Under the pieces are notes generated by a model, which saw only the letters and a list, made by a program, of their open reading frames with translations, ran no database searches and was not told where the DNA came from. 64,000 bases of DNA. Origin: Romanomermis culicivorax (Eukaryota; Nematoda; Enoplea; Mermithida; Mermithidae). The stretch's first letter is position 1. Each line of letters begins with the position of its first letter. Of this stretch, positions 55,401 through 63,314 are shown piece after piece. The DNA lies in contig CAWUHX010000320.1 of the NCBI GenBank assembly GCA_963922205.1, positions 248,001 through 312,000 on the forward strand, written 5' to 3'. The position numbers and the translations under genes are program-made.

Positions 55401-57196
55401 AACATCGAGACAAAGGAAACTTCAACAAAAATGAAGACTTTAAGAATAAGTGAAAATAAGTGGAAAACATTAAAAAAGACAGAAAACACGAAAACAGCGA
55501 CAAGAAAGAAGAAGCAACATAGAGAAAGCAAGAAAGAAAGAAAAATGTGAAAAAAGAACAAAAAAGAAAAAATCAGGAGAGATTGAAAGCAAAAACTAGG
55601 ATGAAAAATAATGAAGAAAAATCACAAAAGATAAAAATATGTAGAAAATAGAGCGTGCCGAATTGTATAAGAACTATACGGGAGACTATGCTTATTAGAA
55701 ATAAGAACTTGTAATTTGTTGTTTCATGAGCAAAAAAGAAAGAGTAGATGAAAAGAAAACGAAAGTAAAAGAAAGCAGAGACAAAAGATGAAAACGTAAA
55801 AACATACATAATCGAAAACATTAACAATACAAATAAAAAAACAAAGAAAAAATACATGCAAAGAAAATAAAATACAAACATATAAGGTAAAGAAGGAAAA
55901 TATGAAGAGATTATTAGTACATTCTCCATCGCTCGTTTGGAATCGCCCAATTGGGAATTCGCTCACTTGGGAATTCGTTCACTGGGAATTCGCTCACTTG
56001 GGAATCGCCCACTTGGGAATCGCTCACTTGAGAATTCGTTCACTTGGAAATTCGCTCAATTGGGAATCACCCATATGGGAATCGCTCAATTGGGAATTCG
56101 CCCACTTGGGAATCGCTCGCTTGGGAATTGCTCACTTGCGAATCGCTCACATGGGAATCCCTAATTTTTCTTAGCTCGTATTTTATACTTTTTACGCTAT
56201 GAGCATTGTCCAAAAAAGTGGAAAAAGGCGAAAAAGTAATTTGGAGCCATCTTTGGGCATCTTCCTATAGAATATTTTTCTGCTCTAGGCACTAATTACC
56301 AACATATTGTGTTAAAATTTCAATCCGATTTGTGTACCATTTTCGGAGCTCTTGGTGTCTGCCCTTGTGGAAAGTTGATGCAAAAGTGCTGGTTGATGTA
56401 GCACAGTGTGTGCTAAAATATCTCATTCTTGAATATCTAATTCTGAATCTCTCAGAAATCTCATATGTAGTCTATTCTTTATAAAATGCTTCCAAGTAGA
56501 AAAGTGACAAAAATCAGTACTATCGTCATAATCATTTTACTCGGAGCTATTACTGTAAAATTTTTCACAGAAAAATATTTAGAGATTAGGTCAGTATGCC
56601 CACAAATTTTCAGTCTTATGCGACATATTGTTTGTTAGCAAATCGTGAGAATATGACATACTGCTTGCTTTCCACTCTCATTATTAAGAAGCATTTCAAG
56701 AAAAACGGACTATAATGCACTCATTCTATCTTTTGGATTTTTAATTTAATGTTAACATTAATAGGATTCGTGCCTCTCAGTTATTGATGCCTGTAGTGTC
56801 ATTGCATTCTCGAGCCGATTATTCAATAATATTCTCACTTTTCTGCCTCGCTCTTATCTGAGCATTCATTGTCGGTTGATACAGTCGATCATCCACGCAC
56901 ATTTGCCGCGCGGAATCGAAAATTTTCGGCATACCGTTAAAACTTTGACACAATCCAATCAGGTATTTGCTAGAAAAGATCGAGAAAAGTATTCATCACA
57001 TCAGCTGCTATTTGCACCATTTGTAAATTCTTGCAAAATCAAAAATCAGTGGCAGAAGTGGATTCAGGCTGTACTCACCTCAGGCTAATTTCACAAAAAT
57101 AGTATTTCCGACGGTCGAAGGGATGTGGATACCAGCGTTGGTCGGACGGTTGACACGGTTTATTGTCCAAGAGCGGAGGTTTCGAGCAAAATATAT
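37315..57196 (-). CDS. Large secreted-type cysteine-rich protein (chitin-binding-like, EB, lustrin, Kunitz modules), 14 placed exons
   Basis: The exons join as 57196-57079, 56969-56839, 53301-53173, 53108-52950, 50422-50207, 49965-49756, 48258-48046, 47987-47826, 47772-47404, 45653-45507, 44646-44461, 41515-41366, 40484-39927 and 37478-37315. Every junction has a GT donor and AG acceptor and keeps one frame, giving about 970 residues with a TGA stop at 37315. Module order: chitin-binding-like, EB, at least seven lustrin-type cysteine domains, a three-cysteine segment, Kunitz, lustrin, Kunitz plus lustrin, lustrin. Such proteins are secreted and common in nematodes (cuticle, protease control). 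The exon with the signal peptide was not found to the right of 57196, and extra small exons may hide in the long introns. Introns after exon 2 are all phase 1. Function inferred from modules only. Confidence 0.85.
38009..38250 (+). repeat. Interspersed repeat R1, copy 3
   Basis: It lies in the last intron of the cysteine-rich gene and matches 25082-25308. It runs directly into a fragment of MITE family A at 38252. Confidence 0.55.
38252..38332. mobile_element. MITE family A, fragment
   Basis: The right half only: GAGCTGCACCTTAACGGCAA, a shortened core, then TTTGATGAAGCCAGTTCC, which corresponds to the right terminal repeat of the family. Confidence 0.5.
39927..40484 (-). CDS. Exon 13: Kunitz domain, linker and lustrin-type domain
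   Basis: This is the longest exon, about 186 codons. The Kunitz domain has all six cysteines with spacing 9-18-7-12-3 (starting LICHQKPDPGSKC, ending QCELFC). The residue after the second cysteine, where inhibitors usually have Lys or Arg, is Gln, so trypsin inhibition is doubtful. A charged linker of about 75 residues follows, then a lustrin-type domain (VCPNDDE...MCNQHASKPCPTGFTC...GYVCCGK). Acceptor TTTTTCAG, donor GTGAGT. Confidence 0.9.
41366..41515 (-). CDS. Exon 12: lustrin-type domain
   Basis: Codes GLCAPKLTPFDANYGSMRC, EEQCPRNNSC and VSVCCPKPG. Acceptor TTACAG, donor GTCAGT, phase 1 on both sides. Confidence 0.85.
41676..41756 (-). repeat. Possible tRNA-derived SINE head
   Basis: On the minus strand a GCAGTTAGTAGTGC arm, a TGCCTT/AAGGCA stem and GGTTGAAGTCC (box B-like, two changes from GGTTCGAATCC) occur in tRNA order. 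The fold is imperfect, so this is a weak call. Confidence 0.3.
42068..42232. repeat. Three copies of the palindrome TCCGTGACGGA/TCCGTCACGGA
   Basis: Copies lie at about 42070, 42148 and 42210, in an intron of the cysteine-rich gene. Each is an 11-base near-perfect palindrome. They may be ends of small elements, or sites bound by a dimeric protein. Confidence 0.5.
42995..43457. mobile_element. Palindromic element with inverted ends and G/C homopolymer runs
   Basis: CATACATGTAAT near the left end faces ATTACATGTATG at the right. A run of 12 G (43014-43025) and a run of 11 C (43412-43422) sit inside these ends. A perfect 20-bp inverted repeat, ACCATATGGCTAGCCATTGG at 43060-43079 and its inverse at 43111-43130, lies between. 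It is non-coding in my view, although a long frame crosses it. Confidence 0.5.
44047..44244 (+). pseudogene. Fragment resembling a BED-type zinc finger
   Basis: A 65-codon frame with VVCQDEHSFRHSGMKKHLAS then DPQHK. The pattern recalls BED fingers at the start of hAT-type transposases, but the first cysteine pair is incomplete and nothing follows. It lies on the other strand inside an intron of the cysteine-rich gene. Confidence 0.25.
44461..44646 (-). CDS. Exon 11: Kunitz domain
   Basis: Six cysteines with spacing 9-20-7-12-3 (starting VAVCSKPPSTEKWC, ending QECTTFC). The loop between cysteines 2 and 3 is longer than usual and the P1 position is Asp, so a classical serine protease inhibitor is unlikely. 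Acceptor TTTTTCAG, donor GTAGGC. Confidence 0.9.
45507..45653 (-). CDS. Exon 10: three-cysteine segment, unidentified
   Basis: Codes GLTCWHAFFQKC and YRADEFQC with a Lys/Asn-rich middle. I do not recognise the fold. It was accepted because acceptor TTCGCAG, donor GTCAAA and the phases agree with both neighbours. It could be half of a module. Confidence 0.55.
46722..46923. mobile_element. MITE family A, copy 2
   Basis: Ends CCGGTTTCATCAAAGAGACT and the inverse AGTCTCTTTGATGAAACCGG are perfect 20-bp inverted repeats. The interior is the same AGCTGAGCTGCAGC-type sequence as copy 1. It sits in an intron. Confidence 0.8.
47404..47772 (-). CDS. Exon 9: two lustrin-type domains in one exon
   Basis: The first domain reads GCPNSKIAYLSP...KKCTLNDASNQCPIGFDC...MICCSS, the second ICPVGDPVTS...KACEVGADNCPYGYTC...GEVCCPDA, joined by a charged linker of about 30 residues. 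Acceptor TTTTCCAG, donor GTATGT. Two domains in one exon suggest loss of an intron, or duplication inside it. Confidence 0.9.
47826..47987 (-). CDS. Exon 8: lustrin-type domain
   Basis: Codes SDAGFCASGQIMLKQ, VYCIPEDQKSCPTGYFC and RFVCCGVSA. Acceptor TATTTCAG, donor GTCAGT. The intron to exon 7 is only 58 nt and the one to exon 9 is 53 nt. Confidence 0.9.
48046..48258 (-). CDS. Exon 7: lustrin-type domain
   Basis: Codes EHCPSGYMMVDNVVGSSTSC, NQCPRGARC and RHQCCSYKY, then a short linker. Acceptor TTTTATAG, donor GTAAGA, phase 1 on both sides. Confidence 0.9.
49756..49965 (-). CDS. Exon 6: lustrin-type domain
   Basis: Codes ANEACGRSREPWFYENFPMM, then CRPNMPTLCPAGYGC and HFCCKND, followed by a charged tail. 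Acceptor TTTCACAG, donor GTGAGT. Confidence 0.85.
50207..50422 (-). CDS. Exon 5: lustrin-type domain
   Basis: Codes EDMCGSTNVMIQDNRPVQC, NHCPENFAC and SYCCQM, then a basic linker of about 30 residues. Acceptor TTTTCTAG, donor GTAAGT. Confidence 0.85.
51166..51372 (+). repeat. Interspersed repeat R3, copy 2
   Basis: It matches 33005-33185 in order. It starts near the motif 'catacatgcac' that also marks edges near 25850 and 51610. It lies in an intron. Confidence 0.5.
51709..51893 (+). repeat. Tandem repeat, about 65-bp unit, three copies
   Basis: Units begin 'ttggaagcattt', contain 'tattggatgtc' and end 'gatcaaagtcgga' in units 1 and 3. The short frame across it reads EAFIENFPIYWMS repeats but is inside an intron of the gene on the other strand. 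Confidence 0.75.
52950..53108 (-). CDS. Exon 4: lustrin-type domain
   Basis: Codes LSAICPKSHYYADK, RLCISDSHCPSEFQC and ISFCCYEKLQD. Acceptor AATTTCAG, donor GTAAGC. The intron to exon 3 is 64 nt. Confidence 0.88.
53173..53301 (-). CDS. Exon 3: EB module
   Basis: Codes SGNFCDNDYDCIDGMFC, KNSKCQC and GVNSLCIK, the C-x5-C-x5-C-C-x-C-C pattern of EB modules found mainly in nematode proteins. Acceptor TTTTTTAG, donor GTAATT. Phase 1 on both sides. Confidence 0.85.
53352..54409. mobile_element. Non-autonomous hAT-type element (1058 bp)
   Basis: Ends CAGGGTTTTTTTTCCGCAC and GTGCGGAAAAAACCCTG are inverted copies, and the 8-bp direct repeat GTTTAGAG flanks both sides (53344-53351 and 54410-54417). 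CAGGG ends plus an 8-bp duplication define the hAT superfamily. No transposase is present. It lies in the intron between exons 2 and 3. Confidence 0.88.
54914..56159. mobile_element. Foldback element with tandem-repeat arms
   Basis: The left arm (54914 to about 55365) and right arm (about 55655-56159) are inverted copies. The outer part of each arm is a tandem array of 15-16-bp units, 'attcccaagtgagcg' on the left (12 units) and its inverse on the right (15 units). The inner arm parts also match (for example 'acattacaag', 'ttttgctcatgaaac', 'gttttcatcttttgtct'). The centre of about 290 bp is unique. This structure is typical of foldback transposons. It is in an intron. Confidence 0.85.
56470..56725 (+). 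repeat. Interspersed repeat R2, copy 2
   Basis: It matches 2944-3180 in order over its length. Intronic. Confidence 0.6.
56839..56969 (-). CDS. Exon 2: second half of chitin-binding-like module
   Basis: Codes SKYLIGLCQSFNGMPKIFDS then ARQMCVDD and a Gln/Arg-rich end. The C..GxxxxFD....C order completes the module begun in exon 1. Acceptor TTTTCTAG, donor GTGAGA. The exon accepts two carried bases and passes on one, which is the only asymmetric step in the chain together with exon 1. Confidence 0.75.
57079..57196 (-). CDS. Exon 1 found: first half of chitin-binding-like module
   Basis: Codes DIFCSKPPLLDNKPC and then QRWYPHPFDRRKYYFC. The 'ypHPfdrrkYy.C' part is the hallmark of chitin-binding type-2 (peritrophin-A) modules. 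Acceptor ATTTTAG implies at least one more exon upstream, with the start codon and signal peptide. Only five of the six usual cysteines are seen across exons 1 and 2. Confidence 0.75.
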
Positions 57197-57589
57197 CTAA
57201 AATTTGGTTAAAGAAGGAAACCCGGTATGCAAACATTCGAAACAAAAGAAAGAAGTGAGAGTGTTCCCGGAGAGTAACAACTTTCGAAACAGTTCCTTGC
57301 TTCACTCTGAAAAAATACAAGTGACTTTGCATGAATTCCCTGATCCTCTTACCCAGCATTGTCACTTTTTTTGCTCACATTTAACTTCTTGCACTCCGTT
57401 TGTTAGTGAAAAATTTTCAAACCGTTTTCTACTGTTTCAGATGATTATTTAGAAAATCGAAAATTCTTGGATCTTGGTGAACCACAATAGAGTAAATTCT
57501 TTTGGATATGGAGCGGTTTTTCATAGAGTAAAGAATTGAACATATGAAGGAAAAATTTTGATTTGATTTTTATCGATCAAAAATACATC

Positions 57590-58450
57590 TTTACAATGTG
57601 TTTGCGTCTTTGGTTCAATGAATACTCAATCGATCACAAAATGCTTGGTATCATTCGGTAACTTATTTCTTTTCTTACAAAGTAGTGTGAATTGTTGGCG
57701 AATTTGTTTTACGGTTCTATATTAAATAACAGAGAATTACAATTTAACTTTTTTTTTATCTTTTTGTGAGCAATTTTGACGTTTTTTGAAAATTTGTTCT
57801 TCGGAATTTATGCTTCTGACTTTAAGAACCTAGTTAGTTTTTTATGCTGTTTCAATATGCAAAATTATAATTGCAGGTAAAAATTGAATGAAATACAGCT
57901 GATTTTCCAAAACCTTCAAAACCAAGGATGATTGCTCGCACCATTGGCATTTTCAATGCATAGTCGTCTTTCTGTATCAAAGCGAAAAGGGGCATATTCT
58001 GATGGTTGTGATTTGTGATATATCAATCATGATTAAAAAATTCCCATTATGCTGAATGTATTGTAAGTAAATCCCTATGTGGAGTTGAAAAATCAGAAAG
58101 TTGAAGTTTTAGGTTTTGGGAAATTGAACGTATTATTCCCTTCAACTTTTAAGATTCGATCATATTTTTTGAATTACCGAAATCATAAAAAACTAATTGA
58201 AGTCAGTGAATTAAAGACTTAAATTTTATGGGAAAGATTTTAGGAAAATGTCATTAATAGTTGAAAATTGCTCCCAAAAAATAAAAATGTTGCATCGCAG
58301 TTCTCTGTTGTTTGATGAAAATTCATGCGACAAACTTGCCAACAGTGTACAAAACTTTTTAGGAATATGAATAGGCTACCGAATGATCCTAAGCATATCG
58401 TAATCGGTTAAGTATTCATTGAATAAACTTAATTCAAAGTTGACCAATTT
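57590..58450. mobile_element. Inverted-repeat element (about 860 bp)
   Basis: Left (about 57590-57870) and right (about 58190-58450) arms are inverted copies with many differences. Shared blocks are TTCAATGAATACT, ATCATTCGGTA, AACAGAGAA and TTAGTTTTTTATG. No coding sequence. Confidence 0.6.
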
Positions 58451-60770
58451 TTTAATAAAATTGAATTATACACGCCGCACTGTATGTACAAAAAATATGA
58501 TACATAATGGAAGCAAATGTCATGAAAATCAAGAGAAACGAATTGAAACATAGAAAGTAAATAGAGAAGGAATTAGAATGAAACAAATAAACAAAACAAC
58601 GAAAGTTGCATTGGTTCTTCTTGGGACGTTCGGAAAGTTAGGTACTGGATTCATGTCGCTTTGGTCAAAGCATCATTTCATCAAAGCAAACATATTTGGG
58701 TTCCTCTCATACTTTCTACTTTCCTTTGCTTTGTTTTTTTGTTCCATTCTTATGATGTTTTTAAGTTTCACTTTTTTCTATTGACTCTTATGATATTCGT
58801 GTCCATACTTCATTTTTTATACTTCCTTTATTTTTTAATGCATATTAATGCATATTTTGTACGTTTCTCTTGACCTTATTGAAAATTTTCTTAATTTTGA
58901 TTCATCTATTTTTCACTTGTTGAACTTTTTGAAAATTTCCACCATATTGTGCCTTGTTGCTATACAACATGAAAAGTGATCAACGATGTTGTCACACAGG
59001 TTACGATGATACTATCGTGAGTCGATTCAAAACTGATAATGAGTTTTCGGGATTTTGATAAAAAGTCACACAAAGGTTAAGAATAATGTAAAACGATTTA
59101 TTTTTGATCAGAGGATCATTCCGCATCCTGCTCTATTTGTTGATTATTCTGTGGAAGAATTTGAAAAAAAATTTTCTCCTACTCCGAGTTTCTGCTCCGG
59201 GTAGCAAATATCTCTAAAAATAGTTGCTGCTTTAATTACATTATCAAATGGAACCCTTATCTCACCGAAAATTTTTTCGAACTGTAGTTGAACTGGTATT
59301 TTTTACTTTAACCATTGAGGGTCATTTAATGGTCATATTTGCCTTTTCCGACGGAACGGAACCGATCATCAATAGCTTGAAAGGTTCAACCTGAAAATCC
59401 ACTTCCAGTCGGAAAGGATAACTGCAATCTTGCACGATCGACGGTACCTTCAAACTCAATCGAACGGAACAAAAATTTCCCTTCCGTTCGGTTATGTTCC
59501 ATCGATAGCATTCCAATTCGTTCCGTTCCGTCGGAAAAGGCAAGTATAAATGACGTTTTACGTCGAAAATGACTTTTATATATACAATAATTAGCATCAA
59601 GTGTTGATCCACAGATATGAATATATAAATTTAAGCTCAAAGATGCACTATGAGGGAAACGTGCGATAGCGAAAAATTTTGAGTAGGTGAACTCCAACTT
59701 TTCCAGGTCACAACAATAACTCCAATATGCACCCGAAAATTATGTAGAATTCCCATGATATCGAATATAGACCGTTTACTTTTAGACGAGATTCAGAGAG
59801 CGAAGAATCCATAATCAGATAATAAGTTGATATTGTTGACCATCTCCAATAGTAAAAGTTTTCATTCAACCTCTGAGTCACACAAAGGTGGGTATATCAA
59901 AGAGAAATTTTGCGTATTTTTATATTTCGTCTCGAATCTTAACTTCGAGAGTCAACTTACTGTAGAATTCCTGGAGGATAAGAATAATTTGAGGTAACTT
60001 GAGATTCATATTCGTAAAGCTGTTTACTCCAACGGAGGATAATTAGTTATCCAATAGTTATTATATCTATAAAAGAAAACACATTTCCTATTGCTTCGCA
60101 GAAAATTCTATAAAAATTAGGAGTTGAATACTGACCGACAGCGTCAGTTATGATACATAAATCTAGCCAGAAAATATATATTTAAAAATTTTATGGAGAT
60201 TATGTTGTCGATGAACAATCGGTAAAAAAATTTGGTCAACGAGATTTTTTTCCGCCATGGATAAGGCTAGGCTAAAAGAATCTACTGAATTTATGCGGGA
60301 ACTGTGCGATTCGAACAGCAAAGTTTGAGAATCGTTCATATCAAACAGTCTATCGACTATAGTTGCTTGCTGTTTACTGTACAACCTGAATTACATTGAC
60401 GTGCTCTATAACCTCGTTTTTTTCAATGTCGAATATTCCACATTTTTTCTATAGAATTTGTAATTCTTAGAACTATTATTTGTCTTTCTCAACACGCCTC
60501 CGAAAAATGAACGGTAAATGAAGTATTATCTCAAATCTTCGTAATTTTCTGAATTACATGTCCTGTAGAGAGCAACACTCCGCTATACGTGAAATCCTTC
60601 TATAAAAAACATACATGATTAAAGGGCAGCGATTGCCTAAGAATTCTGCTTGGAAGGAAATTAATCAAATTAGGTCGGGACTACACAGTAAGCTGGACAG
60701 AATATGACACTGCTGCTCTTCACACGTCAACACAAACGTTGATAGCAAAATAGAAAAGGTTTATTACGAT
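58451..60770. other. Intergenic, no supported gene
   Basis: AT-rich. It contains one MITE (59339-59543), listed separately. The missing first exon of the cysteine-rich gene could lie here or further right, but no ATG-plus-hydrophobic exon with a matching donor was convincing. Confidence 0.4.
59339..59543. mobile_element. MITE with perfect 24-bp terminal inverted repeats (205 bp)
   Basis: It starts TTGCCTTTTCCGACGGAACG and ends with the exact inverse; the pairing holds for 24 bases without mismatch. The minus-strand frame across it is an artefact. The target duplication is unclear. Confidence 0.8.
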
Positions 60771-60774
60771 TGTC

Positions 60775-61250
60775 CTTATTACCCGAACGTCCCTTCTCCC
60801 CTAATGTCCCGGTTGTCCGAAAATCTCTATCCCTCCAAGGTTCCGATTCCCCGAATAATCAAAGAAATTCCCGTTTCCTCAAACAATGCATTAGTCCCTA
60901 GTCTCCGAACTTCCCGATTCCCCGAATATTAGGGATGGGAGGGATCCACTTGTGATCCAGATCTGGATCTAGAAAACTGCAATCGTCAGATCCTATCCTG
61001 ATCCTAAACAGCTAATCCGACCAGGTTCAGATCGAATCCGGATCCAATATATGGCTATATCGAGTATACATGTTTAACTTCAAAATCAATTTGTATGAAT
61101 TCATTTTTCTTTGCAGTTCAGGAGTTATTAATGGTTGAACTGGGAAGTAAATTGAAGCAAGAGCTCAAAATCTTTAAACTATTCTTTGCGCAAGCTTATA
61201 TCTGCATCGTGCAGGAATGACTTGAAAAATTCTGCACTGAAGAAGTTTTT
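60775..61250 (-). mobile_element. Fragment of the GC-ended TIR element family
   Basis: Inverted relative to 35330-36515: first the 'cccgattccccgaat' array, then 'gatccagatctggatc', then 'cagttcaggagttatta', 'gaagtaaattgaagcaagagc', 'gcaagcttatatctgc' and 'gtgcaggaatga'. It has no mariner insert where the other copy has one. The solo LTR at 61255 lies at its right edge. Confidence 0.75.
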
Positions 61251-61254
61251 CCTG

Positions 61255-62165
61255 TGTAACGTACCTGCTAAAGCAGTACTGTAAATATGTAGCATACTGT
61301 ATGTGATAGACATTTATTAGATATTATTTTATTTTCGCATTTTATCATCTCAAGGGTGTCTGGGATTCACACCCAAACATTCCTCTAAAATTACGTGAAG
61401 TACTTTATTTTGATCCGTTCACACCCCGGTAGCCCAATTAAGATGCCCCAATTAATTTGCACAAACGGCAGCTGTTCCCCTAGAACCTACACTAAACTAC
61501 ACATTCCACAGCTACCGTAATCCCCCATAAAAATTGTAAACAACACGTGCACACAGTAAAATACCTAGAAGCCCCGCCAGATGGTAGTCTCAAGTGTAAT
61601 AGTAGCGGCGGCCCCACAAAACATGTGTATACAGAGAAACCGATACAGGAAGCATGCACAGAAGCACAAAGGTGTGGCCAAGCCCACCGTAGAAAGCAAG
61701 CAAAGCACAGAAAGCATACAGTACCAGGAAAGCGTTAGAAAGGCGTAACTAAGAAAAGCGTAAAAAGCGTAGCAGGAAACGACGATTGGCGGAAGAAGAT
61801 GGGCAGAAGCTCGACCTCCCGCAACGCCCAGAGAGTGGCCAAAAACGTCATATAAAAGAAGAAGCAAAGCGTGATTTTCCTTATTCTTGTGGTTTTACAT
61901 TTTTTCGACTTCCGCGCTCGCCCTGTCCTTTTTTTATATATTTGCAAGCGGCCAATTGTACGAAAGCAACTTAAACCGAGGCCCCCGTTCATATTATAAA
62001 TCGAGACGCGTTTTGTATTGTCGACGTTCAAGCGACCGTCGATCATTCGTGTATTTCCGTATTATCGTACCGCCCGCGCCCGTCCCGTTATTCCGTCCCC
62101 GCCGTATCGACTGTTGGTTTAAAGTAAAGTACCTCACACAAATTCACACAAATCTGGTCGTTACA
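61255..62165 (+). repeat. Solo LTR (911 bp) with 4-bp target duplication
   Basis: It starts TGTAACGTACCTGC and ends TGGTCGTTACA; the ends are inverted. CCTG flanks both sides (61251-61254 and 62166-62169). It aligns with 62183-63071 but is not followed by internal sequence. A TATAAAA box is at about 61851. It is what remains after recombination between the two LTRs of an element. Confidence 0.9.
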
Positions 62166-62182
62166 CCTGTTCCAAATAAATA

Positions 62183-63071
62183 TGTAACGTACCTGCTAAA
62201 GCAGTACTGTAAACATGTAGCATACTGTATGTAATAGACATTTATTAGATATTATTTTATTTTCACATTTTATCGTCTCAAGGATGTCTGGGATTCACAC
62301 CCAAACATTCCTACAAAATTACGTGAAGTACTTTATTTTGATCCGTTCACACCCCGGTAGCCCAATTAAGATGCCCTAATTAATTTGCACAAAGGGCAGC
62401 TGTTCCCCTAGAATCTACACTAAACTACACATTCCACAGCTACCGAAATCCCCAGTAAAAATCGTAAACAACACCTGCACACAGTAAAATACGTAGAAGC
62501 CCCGCCGTACAGTAGTCTCAAGTGTAACAGTAGCGGCGGCCCCATAAAACATGTGTATACAGAGAAACCGATACAGGAAGCATGCACAGAAGCACAGAGG
62601 TGTGGCCAAGCCCACCGTAAAAAGCAAGTAAAGCACAGAAAGCATACGGTACCAGAAAAGCGTTAGAGAGGCGTAACTAAGAAAGCATAAAAAGCGTAGC
62701 CGGAAACGACGATTGGCGGAAGAAGATGGACAGAAGCTCGACCTCCCGCAGCGTCCAGGGAGTGGCCAGAATCGCCGTATAAAAGAAGAAGCAAAGCGTG
62801 ATTTTGATCATTCTGGTTCTTATTCTGGTATCGTTTTATTTTTTGATCCGCGCTCGCCCCGTCTTTATACATTTGCAAGCGGCCGACTATTCGAAAGCAT
62901 TTAAACCGAGGCCCCCATCCGTTTTTATTCGAAGCGCGTTTTATTTGTCGACGTTCAAGCGACCGTCGAATTAACCGTCGTTGTTGTAACCGTTCGCCCT
63001 GCCCCGTATTTGCCCCGCCGTATCGACCGATTGGTCCAAGTAAAGTACCTCACAGAAATCTGGTCGTTACA
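62183..63071 (+). repeat. 5' LTR of a second Ty3/gypsy-type element (889 bp)
   Basis: Same ends as the solo LTR 17 bp to its left. TATAAAAG near 62779. It is followed by TATTTTGGTGACCG, where TGGTGACCG is a plausible start of a primer-binding site, then by an open gag frame. Confidence 0.9.
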
Positions 63072-63314
63072 TATTTTGGTGACCGTACCGTTACGTTAAC
63101 CAGTGGAACTCCCTGCCCCCAATTAGGTGTACTCTTATCCGGGCATTTAGAAGCATTAGATAATACAGTAGTAATCATTTCCTACAGTAAGACGGTATTC
63201 GTATTAAGCAAACTGGAAACCCCCTCCAACGAAGCATTAAGCGATACATTTAAACGAATACAGCGTGAAGCAAAAATTGAAGCATTTAAGCAGAAATCCC
63301 ATCGTAAACCAAGA

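Noticed and set aside
55102-55966. Several hydrophobic Phe/Ser/Cys-rich open frames on both strands
   Set aside because: They lie in the T-rich arms of the foldback element; the apparent membrane proteins follow from base composition.
59322-59697. Two overlapping minus-strand frames of about 100 codons
   Set aside because: They cross a MITE with perfect inverted ends, have no domain and no supported splice sites.
61547-62904. Several frames of 60-115 codons on both strands
   Set aside because: They fall wholly within the two LTRs, recur in both copies with different breaks and show no protein family.
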